Part shown: positions 34,182 through 45,471 of the stretch, one piece after another
Numbering within the stretch: the first letter of the stretch is position 1
How the letters are laid out: every line of letters begins with the position of its first letter
Assembly (NCBI GenBank): GCA_002110485.1
Contig: MOWL01000045.1
Location: forward strand, 806,001 to 870,000
DNA: 64,000 nt
Reading direction: 5' to 3'
DNA from: Emergomyces orientalis
Taxonomy: Eukaryota; Ascomycota; Eurotiomycetes; Onygenales; Ajellomycetaceae
Translations under genes and position numbers: made by a program
Notes under the pieces: model-generated
The model's input: the letters and a program-made list of their open reading frames with translations, nothing else
Told to the model about the DNA's origin: nothing
The model's database searches: none

Positions 34182-34460
34182 TTATGAAAATACGGAGCCC
34201 ATAATTTCCCACTCACCGCTACAAACGGACACTTGCGCAACTCCATCCCGTTGGCTGTCGCATATCTACATTATGTTTGAGTGCGAAAACTTGCTGCTCC
34301 AAGGCATTTTTGGTGATTCTGCCGTTGTCTACCGATAGGTACCTAATTAGTTACTCTGTGGGCATAATGTAATTTAATTTAATTTAATTTAAGTTATTTG
34401 TAATTTTTAATTTTTATTCATTTCCAAGCACAAACCCGATTCTAACGCATAGTATATACG
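34182..34460. repeat. AT-rich flank with (TTTAA)n microsatellite
   Basis: Between the Pro-rich gene and the transposon. It contains a run of about four AATTT units at 34371-34391 and the palindrome TAGGTACCTA at 34336-34345. No coding content. Confidence 0.6.
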
Positions 34461-34495
34461 TATCCCCTCGTCTGGGAGCGAGGCAACAATTAGCG
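34461..34495 (+). repeat. Left terminal inverted repeat of the transposon
   Basis: 35 bases, identical to the reverse complement of 36687-36721. The inward end is CAACAATTAGCG. It is flanked outside by TATATACG, with TA counted within the repeat. Confidence 0.92.
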
Positions 34496-34609
34496 TATTT
34501 TTTAGCGTGTACATTAGCGTATTAAATACGCGAAAACTACTGGATCATATGAGAGATCAGCTGTATTAGTGTGTTTTAGTGTAATTTATGTAATCTATTT
34601 GATCTAGCC

Positions 34610-36388
34610 CTAATTAATATCACTAGAATGGAACTCCTTCCAACATCCTCTTTTCAAGCAGAGAGAAATATTATTACATGCTTCGCAATCATATCTTGTT
34701 CTTGGAGCTCTTTCTTTATTCTCCCCTGCTACCTTTCTTTTATACTGACACCAGGCACAAGTTTGAGTATATGACAAGGAAATCCGATGATGATTTAGAT
34801 CTGAGTTTGATTGAGTGAAGAGTAGAGAATTTGAGAACTCAAAGAGTTGATGATAGAGCTGTTGACAGAATTGAACATGAGATAGAGTGCCCGCAGCAGT
34901 AGTCAATCAATGAAGAATATAAGCATTGATAATTGCATGATCAATAATCCAGTATAGAATTGCCAACCAGGTGCGATTGATGGGCATATGAGTCTCATAG
35001 AAAGCTCTATACTGATTTGCTAGATCAATCCCATTCATATTATGATTGTAATCATTAATAATGATAGAAATCTTCACTGCTTTTTGCCAATTATCTCCAA
35101 ATATATGGTGAATTTGATGCTCATTAGTAGAGGTCTTTGCTGGGCGTTTCTGAACACATTCAACAAAGCTGTCTGGCAGATGAATTGTAGACAGTAGTAA
35201 TACCACATTATTATCTTTTCATTCAAGACAGAGAACTTCATTTTGAGATATTATACACAGAGTATTGAAGAGAATATAAACAGATAACTCAGAGTTCTTC
35301 AGTTCTTGTAGAAGAGGTGACAGATTGGCAGAACAGATGATTTCACAAGCCTCAATTTCTTGCTTTTGAAGATAATGGAAAAGAGCAATAGAGGTGAAGT
35401 AGTTGTTCATATAAATTGAGTAGCCAGCAACCTCTTTACTGTTATTCAACTCCAGATGCTGCTGCTCAGGGCCCTGCAGATTGGGGCTCTGCGGATTGAG
35501 GCTCTGCGGATTGAGGCTCTGCAGATTGAGGCTCTGCGAATTGAGGCTCTGTGAATTGGAGCTCTGCAGATTGGAGCTCTGTGGATTGAAGCTCTGCTGC
35601 TGAGAGTGCTGCTCAGAGCTCTGCAAGGATACAGACAGCCATTCAATCAATTCCATGACAAGAGATCCAGTCTTGGTTAATCCTGAAGTTCAGAACATTG
35701 TACTTATGTGAAGATTATCATTAGACATGGAAAAGATTCAAAGATAGTCATGTTCTTCTAGTTCAAAGATCTTATATTTCTGCTTAATTGATTTCTGAGG
35801 CATCTTAACTGTGTATCTGAACTGTTCAAAGAACTGAATCATCATCTCATCAATGAAGAGATTTGAGCCTGGTTTGTAGTATTTCTGACATGCCAGATGA
35901 AAGTTTGAGTATAGAGACTCTAGTTTCTGAATGAAGAAGGAGAATTCCTGTCTGCGAGGGTTGAATATATGAATATATCTCTTAATCTGCTCAAATCAAT
36001 ACTGTGTCATATGAAATCTTGATGAATGAAGTGGTCTCTGAGCATCATTTCTGTTCTAATAATTCCCAATTGCTGGAGATCATTGTACTCCCATATAGAT
36101 AATCTGCTCAAGAAATACCTTGATTTCTGCAGAGATGATTGACTGCCAATCCCATGAATTGTGAGCTGGGTTTTTTGAGATCTGTAATTCTGCATAGACA
36201 TTGGTGGAACTTGTGATATTCTGAATATCTAGCTCTGAGATATATAGAGAGAATAGGGCATATGGATTCCCTGAATCAATATTGAGTAGATTGGCAGCTG
36301 GGGAGCGATGAAGAGATTGCATAGGTTTGAATCTAAATCTTTCCAGGGGTGGAATGTCTGCTAGAAGTGCACTGGCAGATCGCTTTCA
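34610..36388 (-). pseudogene. piggyBac-type transposase (DDE_Tnp_1_7), nonsense-riddled
   Basis: A single reading frame from about 36385 to 34613 carries the whole piggyBac core, broken by stops at 36082-36080, 36058-36056, 35998-35996, 35740-35738, 35692-35690, 35221-35219 and 34909-34907, with no frameshift. Order: N-terminal part (PPLERF, ALFSLYIS, TNVYAEL); FEQIKRYIHIF; LYSNFHLACQKYYKPGSNLF with first catalytic Asp in IDEMMIQF; TVKMPQKSIKQKYKIF; an SLNPQ-type repeat insert; the second catalytic region, which reads MNNYFTS where the family has DN(Y/F)FTS, so Asp is Asn here; DYNHNMNGIDLANQYRAFYE with the third Asp; and a C-terminal zinc-ribbon CAWCQYKRK...CEACNISLCLKRGC. Stops match single transitions (CGA to TGA, TGG to TAG or TGA). 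Non-functional. Confidence 0.9.
35459..35593 (-). repeat. 15-bp minisatellite inside the transposase
   Basis: About eight to nine degenerate copies of a 15-bp unit (GAGGCTCTGCGGATT on the plus strand) that encode SLNPQ/SSNLQ pentapeptides on the minus strand. The unit length is a multiple of three, so expansion keeps the frame. It lies between the first and second catalytic regions of the transposase. Confidence 0.85.
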
Positions 36389-36686
36389 TTTTACACCTAT
36401 TTTTGTACTGTCTAATAAAAAAAGTCAGTCAATCTGATTAAAAGAAGCATTGAAGAATTGGAAATCACCAGTAGAAGCCATATTTCTATCCCAGGGTGGG
36501 CAGGGGGGTCACATCCGCGGTGGATATGAAGATGAATCAAGATGAGAAGGTGCAGAACAACGCGTAGAGCAGAAAACATGAGATAGTGAATCTGTATCAA
36601 CAAATCAGATTACATAGAATTTAGTATGAGAAATTATTGGTTGGTACTTCAGAGCTAACAGCTTAGTTGTTACACTAATAGTATTG

Positions 36687-36721
36687 CGCTAATTGTTGCC
36701 TCGCTCCCAGACGAGGGGATA
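36687..36721 (-). repeat. Right terminal inverted repeat of the transposon
   Basis: Perfect inverted copy of the left terminal repeat. The sequence following it (GTACCAGT) shows no similarity to the left flank, so the element boundary is sharp. Confidence 0.92.
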
Positions 36722-39110
36722 GTACCAGTTGATTCAGGCGTTGTCGAGAAAGAATTAGTATAATGGGAATGGTTTGACGTTAGTAACCTCTGTGAAGGAC
36801 ATCACAAGATCTTGGCACCGGCCGGTCTCTCTTACCCAACTGCCCATGGACCGGGGCCTTTAATGACCACAAATCAAGCAGATTATAGTTCCTCTGCCCA
36901 GTACCTGCGATTCCATATTTCATTCCACGTTTCTCGTTCGTCCATTTAAGCTAGTGGGGGCGCTGTCTGCTAGTCTCCACATCCCGTTCGGTATCCGCCG
37001 CTAGTTACCAGACTAACTCGAGCGATGTGCCCAATAATGGCTAGAGCGCTTCTGCGAACAAGAACGTAGCCAACCTTGGAATCTAAGTTTCTGGGCACAG
37101 TAAGTTACAGCTCTCACCAATTCAAAAAGCAAATATAGAGATGTGTTGAAAATACTCTGCTTTCCTTTTAAGAGGTTTAAAAAACAAATTGGGTGCTCTG
37201 GTTCTTAATTGAAGACAGTGCTCAGCTCTGTGTCAGTCATCAATTTAAACTTTACTAAATTGCGTTTGCTTTTTGATTGGTAGTCATTTTCCAATATTTA
37301 AATTTTGTTTTCATTAAAGAAAGCCAGGCAGGGGTGCTACTCATGAAAGAAGAAAAAGAGTGGGAGAAATTTTTACCATGAAGGATTCCTTCAATAGCAG
37401 GAATTTGACTGTCTGGTGGATCTTCAATTTTGATAGAAAATTGTTCAATTTTAGTGAACATGACCAGCAAGTGAGAACATGCAGTAATCACAAAGTGTAA
37501 GTTCCCCATTTTCATTGACTCTCCAGGCAAGATGACTATACCAAATGACTCCGAATCCCATCTTGAGTAGTATTCAAGGAACACAAATGTTTTGAAGATT
37601 AGATGAGAATTAATTACAAATTGGTGCAGTAGCTTGATTCTTGAATACCTTGAACACACAATTCATATTTGTCCCTATAAAAGGTAAGTTTGTGTATGTG
37701 TGGGTCTACTTCATCCCGCAGCCGATAGCAAGAAGAACGGCAAAGAAGTCTCATAAAAAGCGGCGGGTAACCCGTCGAAGGCCTGACTCGTGAAGCTGTG
37801 ATTTACATCGAGGGACTGTGTCAAAATAGAACTGTGTGCTACTCTGGAGAGCTGCAACTGTATTTTCGAGAGTACTTGAAATATTTGTCGTCCATATATG
37901 TTTCTACATTGAAATATTGCTGTTCACAGTAGTCTGTAACCGTGTGGTAGAAAGCTTCAGCCAATCACAAAACCTAATGCTGTTGGGAAGGTGAAAGACT
38001 CTTTCCTTTTTCTGAACCTGTCACGTGCTATACGCGTGCCCTGTGTAGTATTCTGCCTTTTCTTCTTTTTCCTCTTTGATTCTAGATTTTTAACTATCTC
38101 AATCATTCAATCTTACACTTTCTCTAAACAGCAGCTCCTTCGTAATAAAACCTAGTTTAAGGGGGAAAAAGCTTAGCAGCGATCCCATCTTCTTACCATC
38201 TCTGAATGCAAACAAACTTGAATATAAAATGAAAAATGAAAAAAGAACTACTGTAGCAACCGAGTTAACACTAAGAAATGAGGGGTGAGGGGTGATATTG
38301 TACTAGTATATGGATTTTACAGAAGCTGGAATTAATTTAATAGTACCATATTTTACTAGTATTTCGACAGCTATTAGCGAGACTGAAGGATGTGCCAGGG
38401 GGTAATATTTTTCTTGTTCTGGCTATTCTAGCCTCCTGATCAAGGAGTCCGAAAGATGGGATCTATTGTACCGTGTTTGTGGTGTTGTTACAACGAGCTA
38501 CGCCCTCTGAATTTGAGGTGCAAACTCCGTCGCTGGCGAGTTCTCCTGCTCGGTGAGTGCAGCCTATAGAACCAGGGTAGAAAAACAAGAAAAGAGAGGT
38601 GATTCACCCTGGTGTCAATACATCGGGTAGTACGCATAGAGTCCCAATCTTTGATTAAGGTGGGGAATGGGAGACGGAAGGATGGGGTTAAGGAAGCACA
38701 AGAAGAAAAAAAAAAAGAGCCTTCGAAGACCACTTAGATCTTACATTTTGCTGAAATAATAAGGTAGGCAAAGCGCAGTTATGAAAGGCCGCACATCAGA
38801 TTAGCAATATATAAATTTAAGCTATGCCCCATACCGCCAAGTCGGGTATGACTTCAACAAGCAATAATGAAGAAGATAAGAAGAGAAATCATTGACTACT
38901 AAGGATGTCAAAGATGCCTAGTATCTAGCAGTCATCTCCATAAGCCCATACATTTGTACCACTATTACATAGAAATAAGACGGCCATTCTGTTCGTTCAT
39001 CAAATAAGGAACACCTATGCCGCTTTCCCACACTCGCAAAAGTAAGAATTCCCATTGGCTTCAAGTTCCATAGACGGATACAAGGGGACGGACAATAAAC
39101 GATTTCTCCT
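36722..39110. other. Gene-poor spacer, 2.4 kb
   Basis: AT-rich, no gene supported. A minus-strand frame of 134 codons at 37255-37659 has no recognisable domain; it could be a relic. A second frame at 38488-38733 is not credible. The region may carry the 3' end of the gene at 39111. Confidence 0.55.
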
Positions 39111-39701
39111 TCACTTGAACGACACCATGACCTCATTAGACTCAAAAGTTCCAGAAGATACACAGCCCATATTTTCCAAATCGGCCATCGTCATATCATC
39201 GAGGTCGCCCGCCCACAATGCCAGCCACCTTCCTTTCGCGGATATAACATACTGGTGACCAGCACTCAAGGCCATCGGGCGTAGCGTAACCTCAACTTCC
39301 TTCACTCCACCGGCCGGTATTTCGACCAGATCGTCCTGCGTCGGGGGAAGCTTGCGAGATATCTTCACGACTAAAGGCTCCACAGGCGTGCCACATTCGA
39401 CGTCCCGGGTCTCGAAGATGCCAAGCAAATCGGCTTGCGGGTCTAGTGGAGTATTCCACTTAAGGAGCGCGACGGTTTGGTTTGGATTGTTGTTATGAAC
39501 TGACACTGTTAAATGGATTGGGTCGGTGGGCATTGGGTTGGTGCAGGGCGCCCCTATTGTGACGGAGAGACTAGAGGAGAGGTCGTCCATGGCCGGCTTG
39601 GAGGAGGAGGCAAGGGTGTTGCCGGAGAAGATTCGGGGTGATGTAGCTAAGGCGGATGAGACTATGGCGAGGATAAACACCAGTGCTGGCATCATGGTCA
39701 T
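39111..39701 (-). CDS. Small secreted protein resembling a free-standing deuterolysin propeptide
   Basis: Intronless, 196 residues. Residues 1-19 are a signal peptide (MTMMPALVFILAIVSSALA). The rest aligns by eye with the propeptide of M35 deuterolysins, including the one encoded at 43259-44470. Matching blocks: LTVSVHNNNPNQTVALLKWNT against VKAVVTNNGDEDLNILNLNF; EIPAGGVKEVEVTL against HLGPGESFEDEFDV; AGHQYVISAKGRW against RGGHVVLRAQGYA; and the final SGTFESNEVMVSF against SGVVRYSSNELEF. The metalloprotease domain (HExxH) is absent, and nothing downstream restores it. Two further Cys may form a disulfide. In M35 enzymes this part is a folding aid and inhibitor; that the free form regulates proteases is inference. 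Another reading is an unrelated beta-sandwich secreted protein. Confidence 0.78.
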   Translation of the reverse strand: MTMMPALVFILAIVSSALATSPRIFSGNTLASSSKPAMDDLSSSLSVTIGAPCTNPMPTDPIHLTVSVHNNNPNQTVALLKWNTPLDPQADLLGIFETRDVECGTPVEPLVVKISRKLPPTQDDLVEIPAGGVKEVEVTLRPMALSAGHQYVISAKGRWLALWAGDLDDMTMADLENMGCVSSGTFESNEVMVSFK

Positions 39702-42700
39702 GGTCAGAATTTGAACCTGGTAGACAAATCTGGAGTTATGGGAATGTGTCCAAATAACAAATGTATTCTTGGAAAGACACGTCAGGGGGTATTGGAAAGT
39801 CAGAAACCTGCGTTGCGCGTGTATCTTTCAATATACAAAGGGAAAGGAAATGGCAGAATAATAACGGCTTTATTATAGAGTCCGATCCATTATTAATTCA
39901 ACTGAGGGAAAGGGCGCGGTTGTGTATGCCCAGGTAGGTACGTACAGTACATGTACATCAAGAATTACCTATTAGGTATACACTTGGGCAGAAAGTAAAG
40001 AACATAGCATAAGATGGTAACTCGCTGAATACAAACTCCAACCAGTTCATCTAGTAGAACTGGGGAAGTTAAATTAAAGCTTGTTACATGTCTCATCATG
40101 ATTCGGTCAAGATATCACAATAGACTAAGACAACAATGATGTCGCATATATAATAGATAATCTAGGTAACACAAAAGGCAGATCGTTTAGAGCGGTTGAG
40201 AACTGGCTGTAATTGAGATAAATAGGCGCTGGGAATCGAAAGCATTCAACATACATAATGTTTGAAGAAATGTAGTAACGGGAACCAATATGTTATCCGA
40301 GCGACTGAGGCGAGGAGGAATGAAAAGTTGAGCCGTGTTTTGCACAGGATGTTTCGGCTCGTCTACAAGATGTAAACATATAAGGGTGCTGGGTAAGAAA
40401 GGAAAACAATACGTAATCAAGTCAAAATCCTTGAGAGGGAGTGTACGGTGAATGAAATTTATTTTGGATGAAGAGGAAGGCGAGATTCCCCACTTTCTGT
40501 AAAGAAAGTTAAAAAAAAAATGATGCTGTATCTATATTGCAAAGCGCAACGTACGATGGGGGCCAGGTTATGATGTGTAGAGCTTGAACTCCGGAGCTCC
40601 CAGGTAGGGATGCTCGAGAAACGGCTTTGTGTCACTTTATTTGATATGCAATTAGCTTCGTGATCACCCGAACTGACATGCTCACTCGGCTCAAGAAGGA
40701 TGATATGTGAGGCAACTTTAATATTTCGGGCTGGGCGGGGTTGTGTGGAGAAGAATAACCTGTGCCCATATACCAAAAACGGACTGCCATCCGAGAGGTT
40801 CGAATAGAAAAATATCCCCCGCATGAAATCCCCTCAAAAACTTTGATGCGACAGAAAGTCCTTGTTCAGGTCAGTCGCGTCGGGGAGAAAGTGGCAAATA
40901 GAGAAAACGGCTCAGCACGCAAAACACCGAACCCAAAGAGTTAAATCATAAGATTTATGCTATTGGCCAGGAATATTCCTCAAACCCTTTTGCTTCCAAA
41001 CTTGTTTCGCCGTTTGTGATGCCTTGGTGACATGTGCTCTTGGGCAGCACCCATGCCCGGATGAATAGCTAGGGATGGCTGAGTGACACGCTTGTTTGAC
41101 GGTCAACATCTGCATGTCAATGCGGATGATCTGTTTTTTTGAGCTGGAATTCCGGCTATTCTCCTACACCCAGTTTAATGTTCGAGAGTTTTAGGGTGTG
41201 AGCCTAAACCTAGAACCCGTTCGGGATCGGGATTCTATCGCGCAGGCTCATTTGGCCTCGGTCACATCGGCCCCCGTGAATTATGTTCAGGCGAAACATT
41301 GAAGCATAATCATGCCTCCGTTTTTCCACCAACCACTAGTATCAACGGTAGGTGCACCTCACACAACATAACTTTATGCCTTCTCCATGTAAGAATGTAC
41401 TCATATTCTTATTACATCATTCGTCTATCTTATATTGCGTTGAAGATAGAGTCAAATTTAAACAGAAAATGCTTTGAAGGGCATGGACTGAATGAGAGTC
41501 ATACCTAGGTATAAAAAATACATTTTTTTAGAAAAGTTATGTGATGGTGATAATAACGTTGTGGTGAAGCCTTGGTAGTTGGTGGAAAAGCGGAGGCATG
41601 ATTGATAAATGATCTGGGGGTGGATTACCTTCAAATGGCGAATCAGGGCAGTTACACACCCGACCTCCGCAATTTGCGGTTGCAATCCCATGAGATAAAT
41701 ATTTTTCAGATTCCACTCAAACACCCCAACGCAAAGTTTCGATCTGCACTCCTCTGCTCTTTTAAGCTACGTCATTGGCGGATGATCAGTCTGCAGATGA
41801 CAATCCTTGGGGTCGGTTAGATCATAAACATAATGTCTCGGAGTCAATCACAGACAAGTCTTTAGCTTGGCGCAGAGAACGTCTTCTGAAGCATAGTATT
41901 AGAAAATGGGATATCAGCTCGAAGGCGTTTAGGATTAAGGTTAAAACACTAGTATATCGGGATACTATCATACTGGCGTCCCCAAGGGCCACTCTTGGGG
42001 CCTCAGGATCACGTGCACTTAACCCAAGAAAGCCTAGGGCGCTGCCTTATGTTCTATGCATTACGGGGCAATCATCAAACCTTGAAACATCATCAGAGGG
42101 CGTTGACAAGATACTAGTATTTGCGAAATAATAGGAGCCCGCATTATTGGCAATTCATGCGGATCACTCGGATATTAATAATAAATTCGCTTTATAGCAC
42201 AGAGTAGGGACCGCCAGATCCGAACCCATAACATCCTCCCCATAGTACTCTTCTCCGCTCTCTTGGCCTTGCCTGACCACCAACACACATCCCCCACAAC
42301 ACCTCACCTTGGCCATTTTCCTGAGGGTCATAAAAATAAAAAACTATGCCACCACTAGCTGCTTTATGGCGTTTCATGTCAACTCCGTTGACGCGAAAGC
42401 CCCGGGACAAGAACCCATGGCATTCCGTGAATCATTGCTTCCTGAGGCAACGCTTATTTTATTGGTTATGCTTGCCCCTTGCGTCGAATCGATAATCAGA
42501 TCAAATGGATCTAAGGAATTTGTGTCAAAATGTGGAATTAACTGACGGAAGCTTGACGAAGGCCGGTTTTGGATGGGTAAACAAACAAGCCTTATATTAT
42601 TTTCCGGCTTCTGCGCGTGTCATGTGTCAAAGTCATTTTGACACCTGCATTGCGATTAGAAAGGTCTACCAATATTTGATGTGTGAGATATCTGCTGATA

Positions 42701-43258
42701 GAAGGTTTGGCCTTAGATAGGACGGGTGTGCCGCAGCCTACTGATGCAGTCCCCATCTGGTTGCTGCTACAGCTGTCTGCACATTTACCTCAGTCTGCAA
42801 ACGAAGGGTTATCATATGCAGGCATCATGTCATATCAGCTCCGATATTGGATGGAGGCAAGGAAGGCTATACGACACAATGCCCTTTTACTTCATCCAGG
42901 ATGCCGAACCCACTCCAACGGGCATTTCTCCTCTTAGCAGTTGACCGGCCAAGCGCTCCTATCCGGGGTTCCAGGATGTCACCTTCTCTTCAGAGCGACA
43001 TATCACATGGGTTAACCCAGGAAGGAAGAAGAAAGCGAAGGTTCTGCTTTCCTGCAACCAAATGGCCTCGTTGTATGTTCTCGGGATTCCTATATCTGCA
43101 GCTCTTTCCCTCTCCATGGTCAGTCCAGTTCTCTTCCTTCTTCATCCATCATTCACTTCATCTCTACTCACTTGGTTTCATCGATATTCTGCGGGACTCG
43201 TTTGTCAACATTAATTGTCTACATTTAACCAGCCCACGTGCCTTTCTTTGCCTACAAG
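39702..43258. other. Gene-poor spacer, 3.6 kb
   Basis: No gene supported. Short frames on both strands (for example 40459-40824 minus, 41775-42131 plus, 42847-43338 plus) show no domains, and the last overlaps the leader of the M35 gene. TACCTAGGTA occurs at 41502-41511 and a cluster of GTAC words near 39932-39958. The last 150 bases, pyrimidine-rich, look like the M35 leader. Confidence 0.55.
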
Positions 43259-44470
43259 ATGCGATCGTTATCAAGCATTTTGGCCGTTGCTGCCTTCACC
43301 ACTACAGCCATTGCTGGTGTCGTCCCCCCCGCCAGTAAACGCGCTGATAATATCCAGGAGTTAGACGTGAAATTGACTCAGATCACTGGCACCGTGGTCA
43401 AGGCAGTTGTTACGAACAATGGAGACGAAGACCTCAATATCTTGAACCTGAACTTTTTCAAAGACACTTCTCCAGTCAAGAAAGTATCCGTTTTTAGCGA
43501 AGGTATTAATAACCACCTAAGAAATTTCCACGTTTGGTTTACCCCGTTCTCTTGAGGCAAAACAGTTAACATTATTTTTGTAGGCGTCGAGGTCCCGTTC
43601 GCCGGTGTTCGGGTTCGCCACAAGACCAGTGGCCTTTCGCCTGATGCCTTCACGCATCTTGGCCCGGGAGAGTCATTCGAAGACGAATTTGATGTAGCCT
43701 TTACAACCGATCTTTCCCGAGGTGGCCATGTTGTTCTACGAGCGCAAGGATATGCCTCCACTACTGATACGGATGGTGACACTCTTTCTGGGGTGGTTCG
43801 CTACAGCTCCAACGAGCTCGAGTTTGATGTTGATGGCACCGCAGCTGCGAAGAATTTTGCTGCCTTCAGCAACTTCTCAAAACGTGCCCGGCTTACCTCC
43901 TGCACTGGCTCTAGGGGAAGTGCCACCAAGCAAGCGATGCGGGATGCTGTACCTGTTGCGGCCCTCGCAGCTACTGCTGCACGGAATGGCGGCACAAGGT
44001 TTAGAGAGTACTTCAAAACTGATGACCAGAGAACACGCAATCTTGTAGCAGCCCGATTCGATGCCGTCGCCCGAGAATCATCCAGCACGACCACTGGACA
44101 AACAACTTATTATTGTAATGATCCAAATTCCATCTGTACCTCCAACGTCTTGGCCTATGCCCTCCCAAGTCAGAACATCATCTCCAACTGCCCGGGCTAC
44201 TACGATCTCGCCCACCTGACCACGCGATGCCACGGCCAGGATCGAGTTACCACTAGTATCCACGAATTCACTCATACTCCAGGTGTCTTCAGTCCCGGAA
44301 CCGATGACCTTGCTTACGGATACCAGGCAGTTACCGCTCTTTCGGCCCAGGAAGCCTTGAATAACGCTGACAGTTTTTCTCTATTTGCAAATGGTATGTT
44401 ATTGGGCACCTGTTTCTGGTTGCTGATCAAATTGCTAACAATTCCTACAGCAGTCCAATTAAATTGCTAG
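43259..44470 (+). CDS. Secreted deuterolysin-type (M35) zinc metalloprotease
   Basis: Three exons, 43259-43502, 43584-44393 and 44451-44470, give 357 residues; introns are 81 and 57 nt. The Met at 43259 was preferred to one seven codons earlier because it opens a clean signal peptide (MRSLSSILAVAAFTTTAIAG). A propeptide follows to a dibasic KR at 181-182; the mature enzyme would start at ARLTSCTG, with conserved Cys. Zinc site: HEFTH at 308-312, and the aspzincin GTxDxxYG motif at 320-327 with Asp323 as third ligand. The last six residues, AVQLNC, come from the tiny third exon and supply the conserved C-terminal Cys. Such enzymes cleave basic proteins at neutral pH outside the cell; in Onygenales they belong to an expanded secreted-protease set. 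All catalytic residues are present. Confidence 0.93.
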
Positions 44471-45471
44471 ATGATATTCACTACATCTGACCCTAACCCC
44501 CGTTCACAATTTCTTTGATTAGGAGTCATGATGGATAGAATAGACGGATATGACTGAGAAACCTGCATGATGACCCGATCGTATCAGAGATCAATTACAT
44601 ACATATCCACTGCAGACGACATAGGCGGAATTTTTAAGATTTTCTATTATTTCCTTTTTATTATGATCAAAAACCATATTTCATTTCCGTTAACTTACAG
44701 AGCATTGCTGAAATTTACAATTTAAAATGGCATTGGTAACAGAAGAATATTGGGAGCTGGTCATGTTTTATGCTATTTTCGTGTTAGATTGTTTACTAGG
44801 AAATATAAATTAACTCATTTTTTAAAGAAACCTTTCCGGAAACCAAATAAAGATCGTGATGTATATCACGTAAGCACTTTTGGCTCGGCTAAATGCAAAC
44901 AAGGCAAACAGAATTTGACCGCAAAACAAACATGTTCAGATATGGCATGTTTGCACTCTCACAACGGCCAAAGTGTCCTTTAATAAATTATCAGTCAATG
45001 AATAGCTTCAACATCCTGCATACTTAGTATAACACCGGGTTATTATCATGGAGCAATAATATTCCTGCGCCTTAGGCTTCTGTTATTAACGTGTCCTCTT
45101 CTCATGTCCATTGGTTTCTCATCCCGCTTTGTATATTCAACATTTCCATGGTTACGTGTTATCACTTTTCCCCTAGACCTACTTTAAGCTCCTCCTTCGC
45201 CTTGCTTCAATTCATAATTTGTCAATTTCAAACCATCACATATTCTGCCGAATGTATTTCACAATAAATATTTAGGAGAGGGCTTCGCCAGTTATTAGAT
45301 TTTCTCATTGTGCTCTCTCCTTTTACTTTTTCTTTGTGTCTTTCAGATACAATTTGGTCCAATTGGTGTCAATATAGGTATTTACTTAACCCCCAAAATC
45401 ATGTGTTTTCGCAAGGATCCAACAAACTAAACTGATACAACTATACAACTATACAGTAAGGCTATCTCACA
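44471..45471. other. Spacer between M35 and LHS1 genes
   Basis: 1.0 kb, AT-rich, no gene seen. A 77-codon frame at 44750-44983 has no domain. The right third should contain the LHS1 promoter. Confidence 0.55.

Larger units (their letters stand above)
34461..36721 (-). mobile_element. piggyBac-like DNA transposon relic
   Basis: A 2261-bp unit bounded by perfect 35-bp terminal inverted repeats at 34461-34495 and 36687-36721. Each end begins TATCCCCTCGTCTGGGAGCG when read inward. Inside, on the minus strand, lies one piggyBac-type transposase reading frame. Outside each end the sequence reads TA, as if a 2-base TA had been duplicated and the true ends were TCCCC; the TTAA duplication expected for piggyBac is not visible. 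Repeated ATTAGCGTAT-type words sit just inside the left end. The element is AT-rich and poor in CpG compared with neighbouring genes, a sign of hypermutation. It is immobile on its own because the transposase is broken, but its ends are intact. Confidence 0.85.

Noticed and set aside
32768..34246. Two long antisense frames (262 and 221 codons) opposite the Pro-rich gene
   Set aside because: They are glycine/valine/glutamate-rich mirror translations of the low-complexity repeat and have no start context or domain of their own.
34371..34391. (TTTAA)n run as the piggyBac TTAA target duplication
   Set aside because: It lies 70 bases outside the terminal repeat and has no partner on the right side; the repeats end sharply at 34461 and 36721.
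37255..37659. 134-codon minus-strand frame
   Set aside because: No recognisable motif, AT-rich surroundings and no neighbouring exon; possibly relic DNA but not supportable.
43238..43258. Upstream Met of the M35 gene as start
   Set aside because: Adding MPFFAYK in front would still be hydrophobic, but the Met at 43259 gives a standard signal peptide with basic n-region; the upstream one is kept only as an alternative.
42847..43338. 163-codon frame overlapping the M35 start
   Set aside because: It overlaps the signal-peptide exon in another frame and has the composition of a pyrimidine-rich leader read through.
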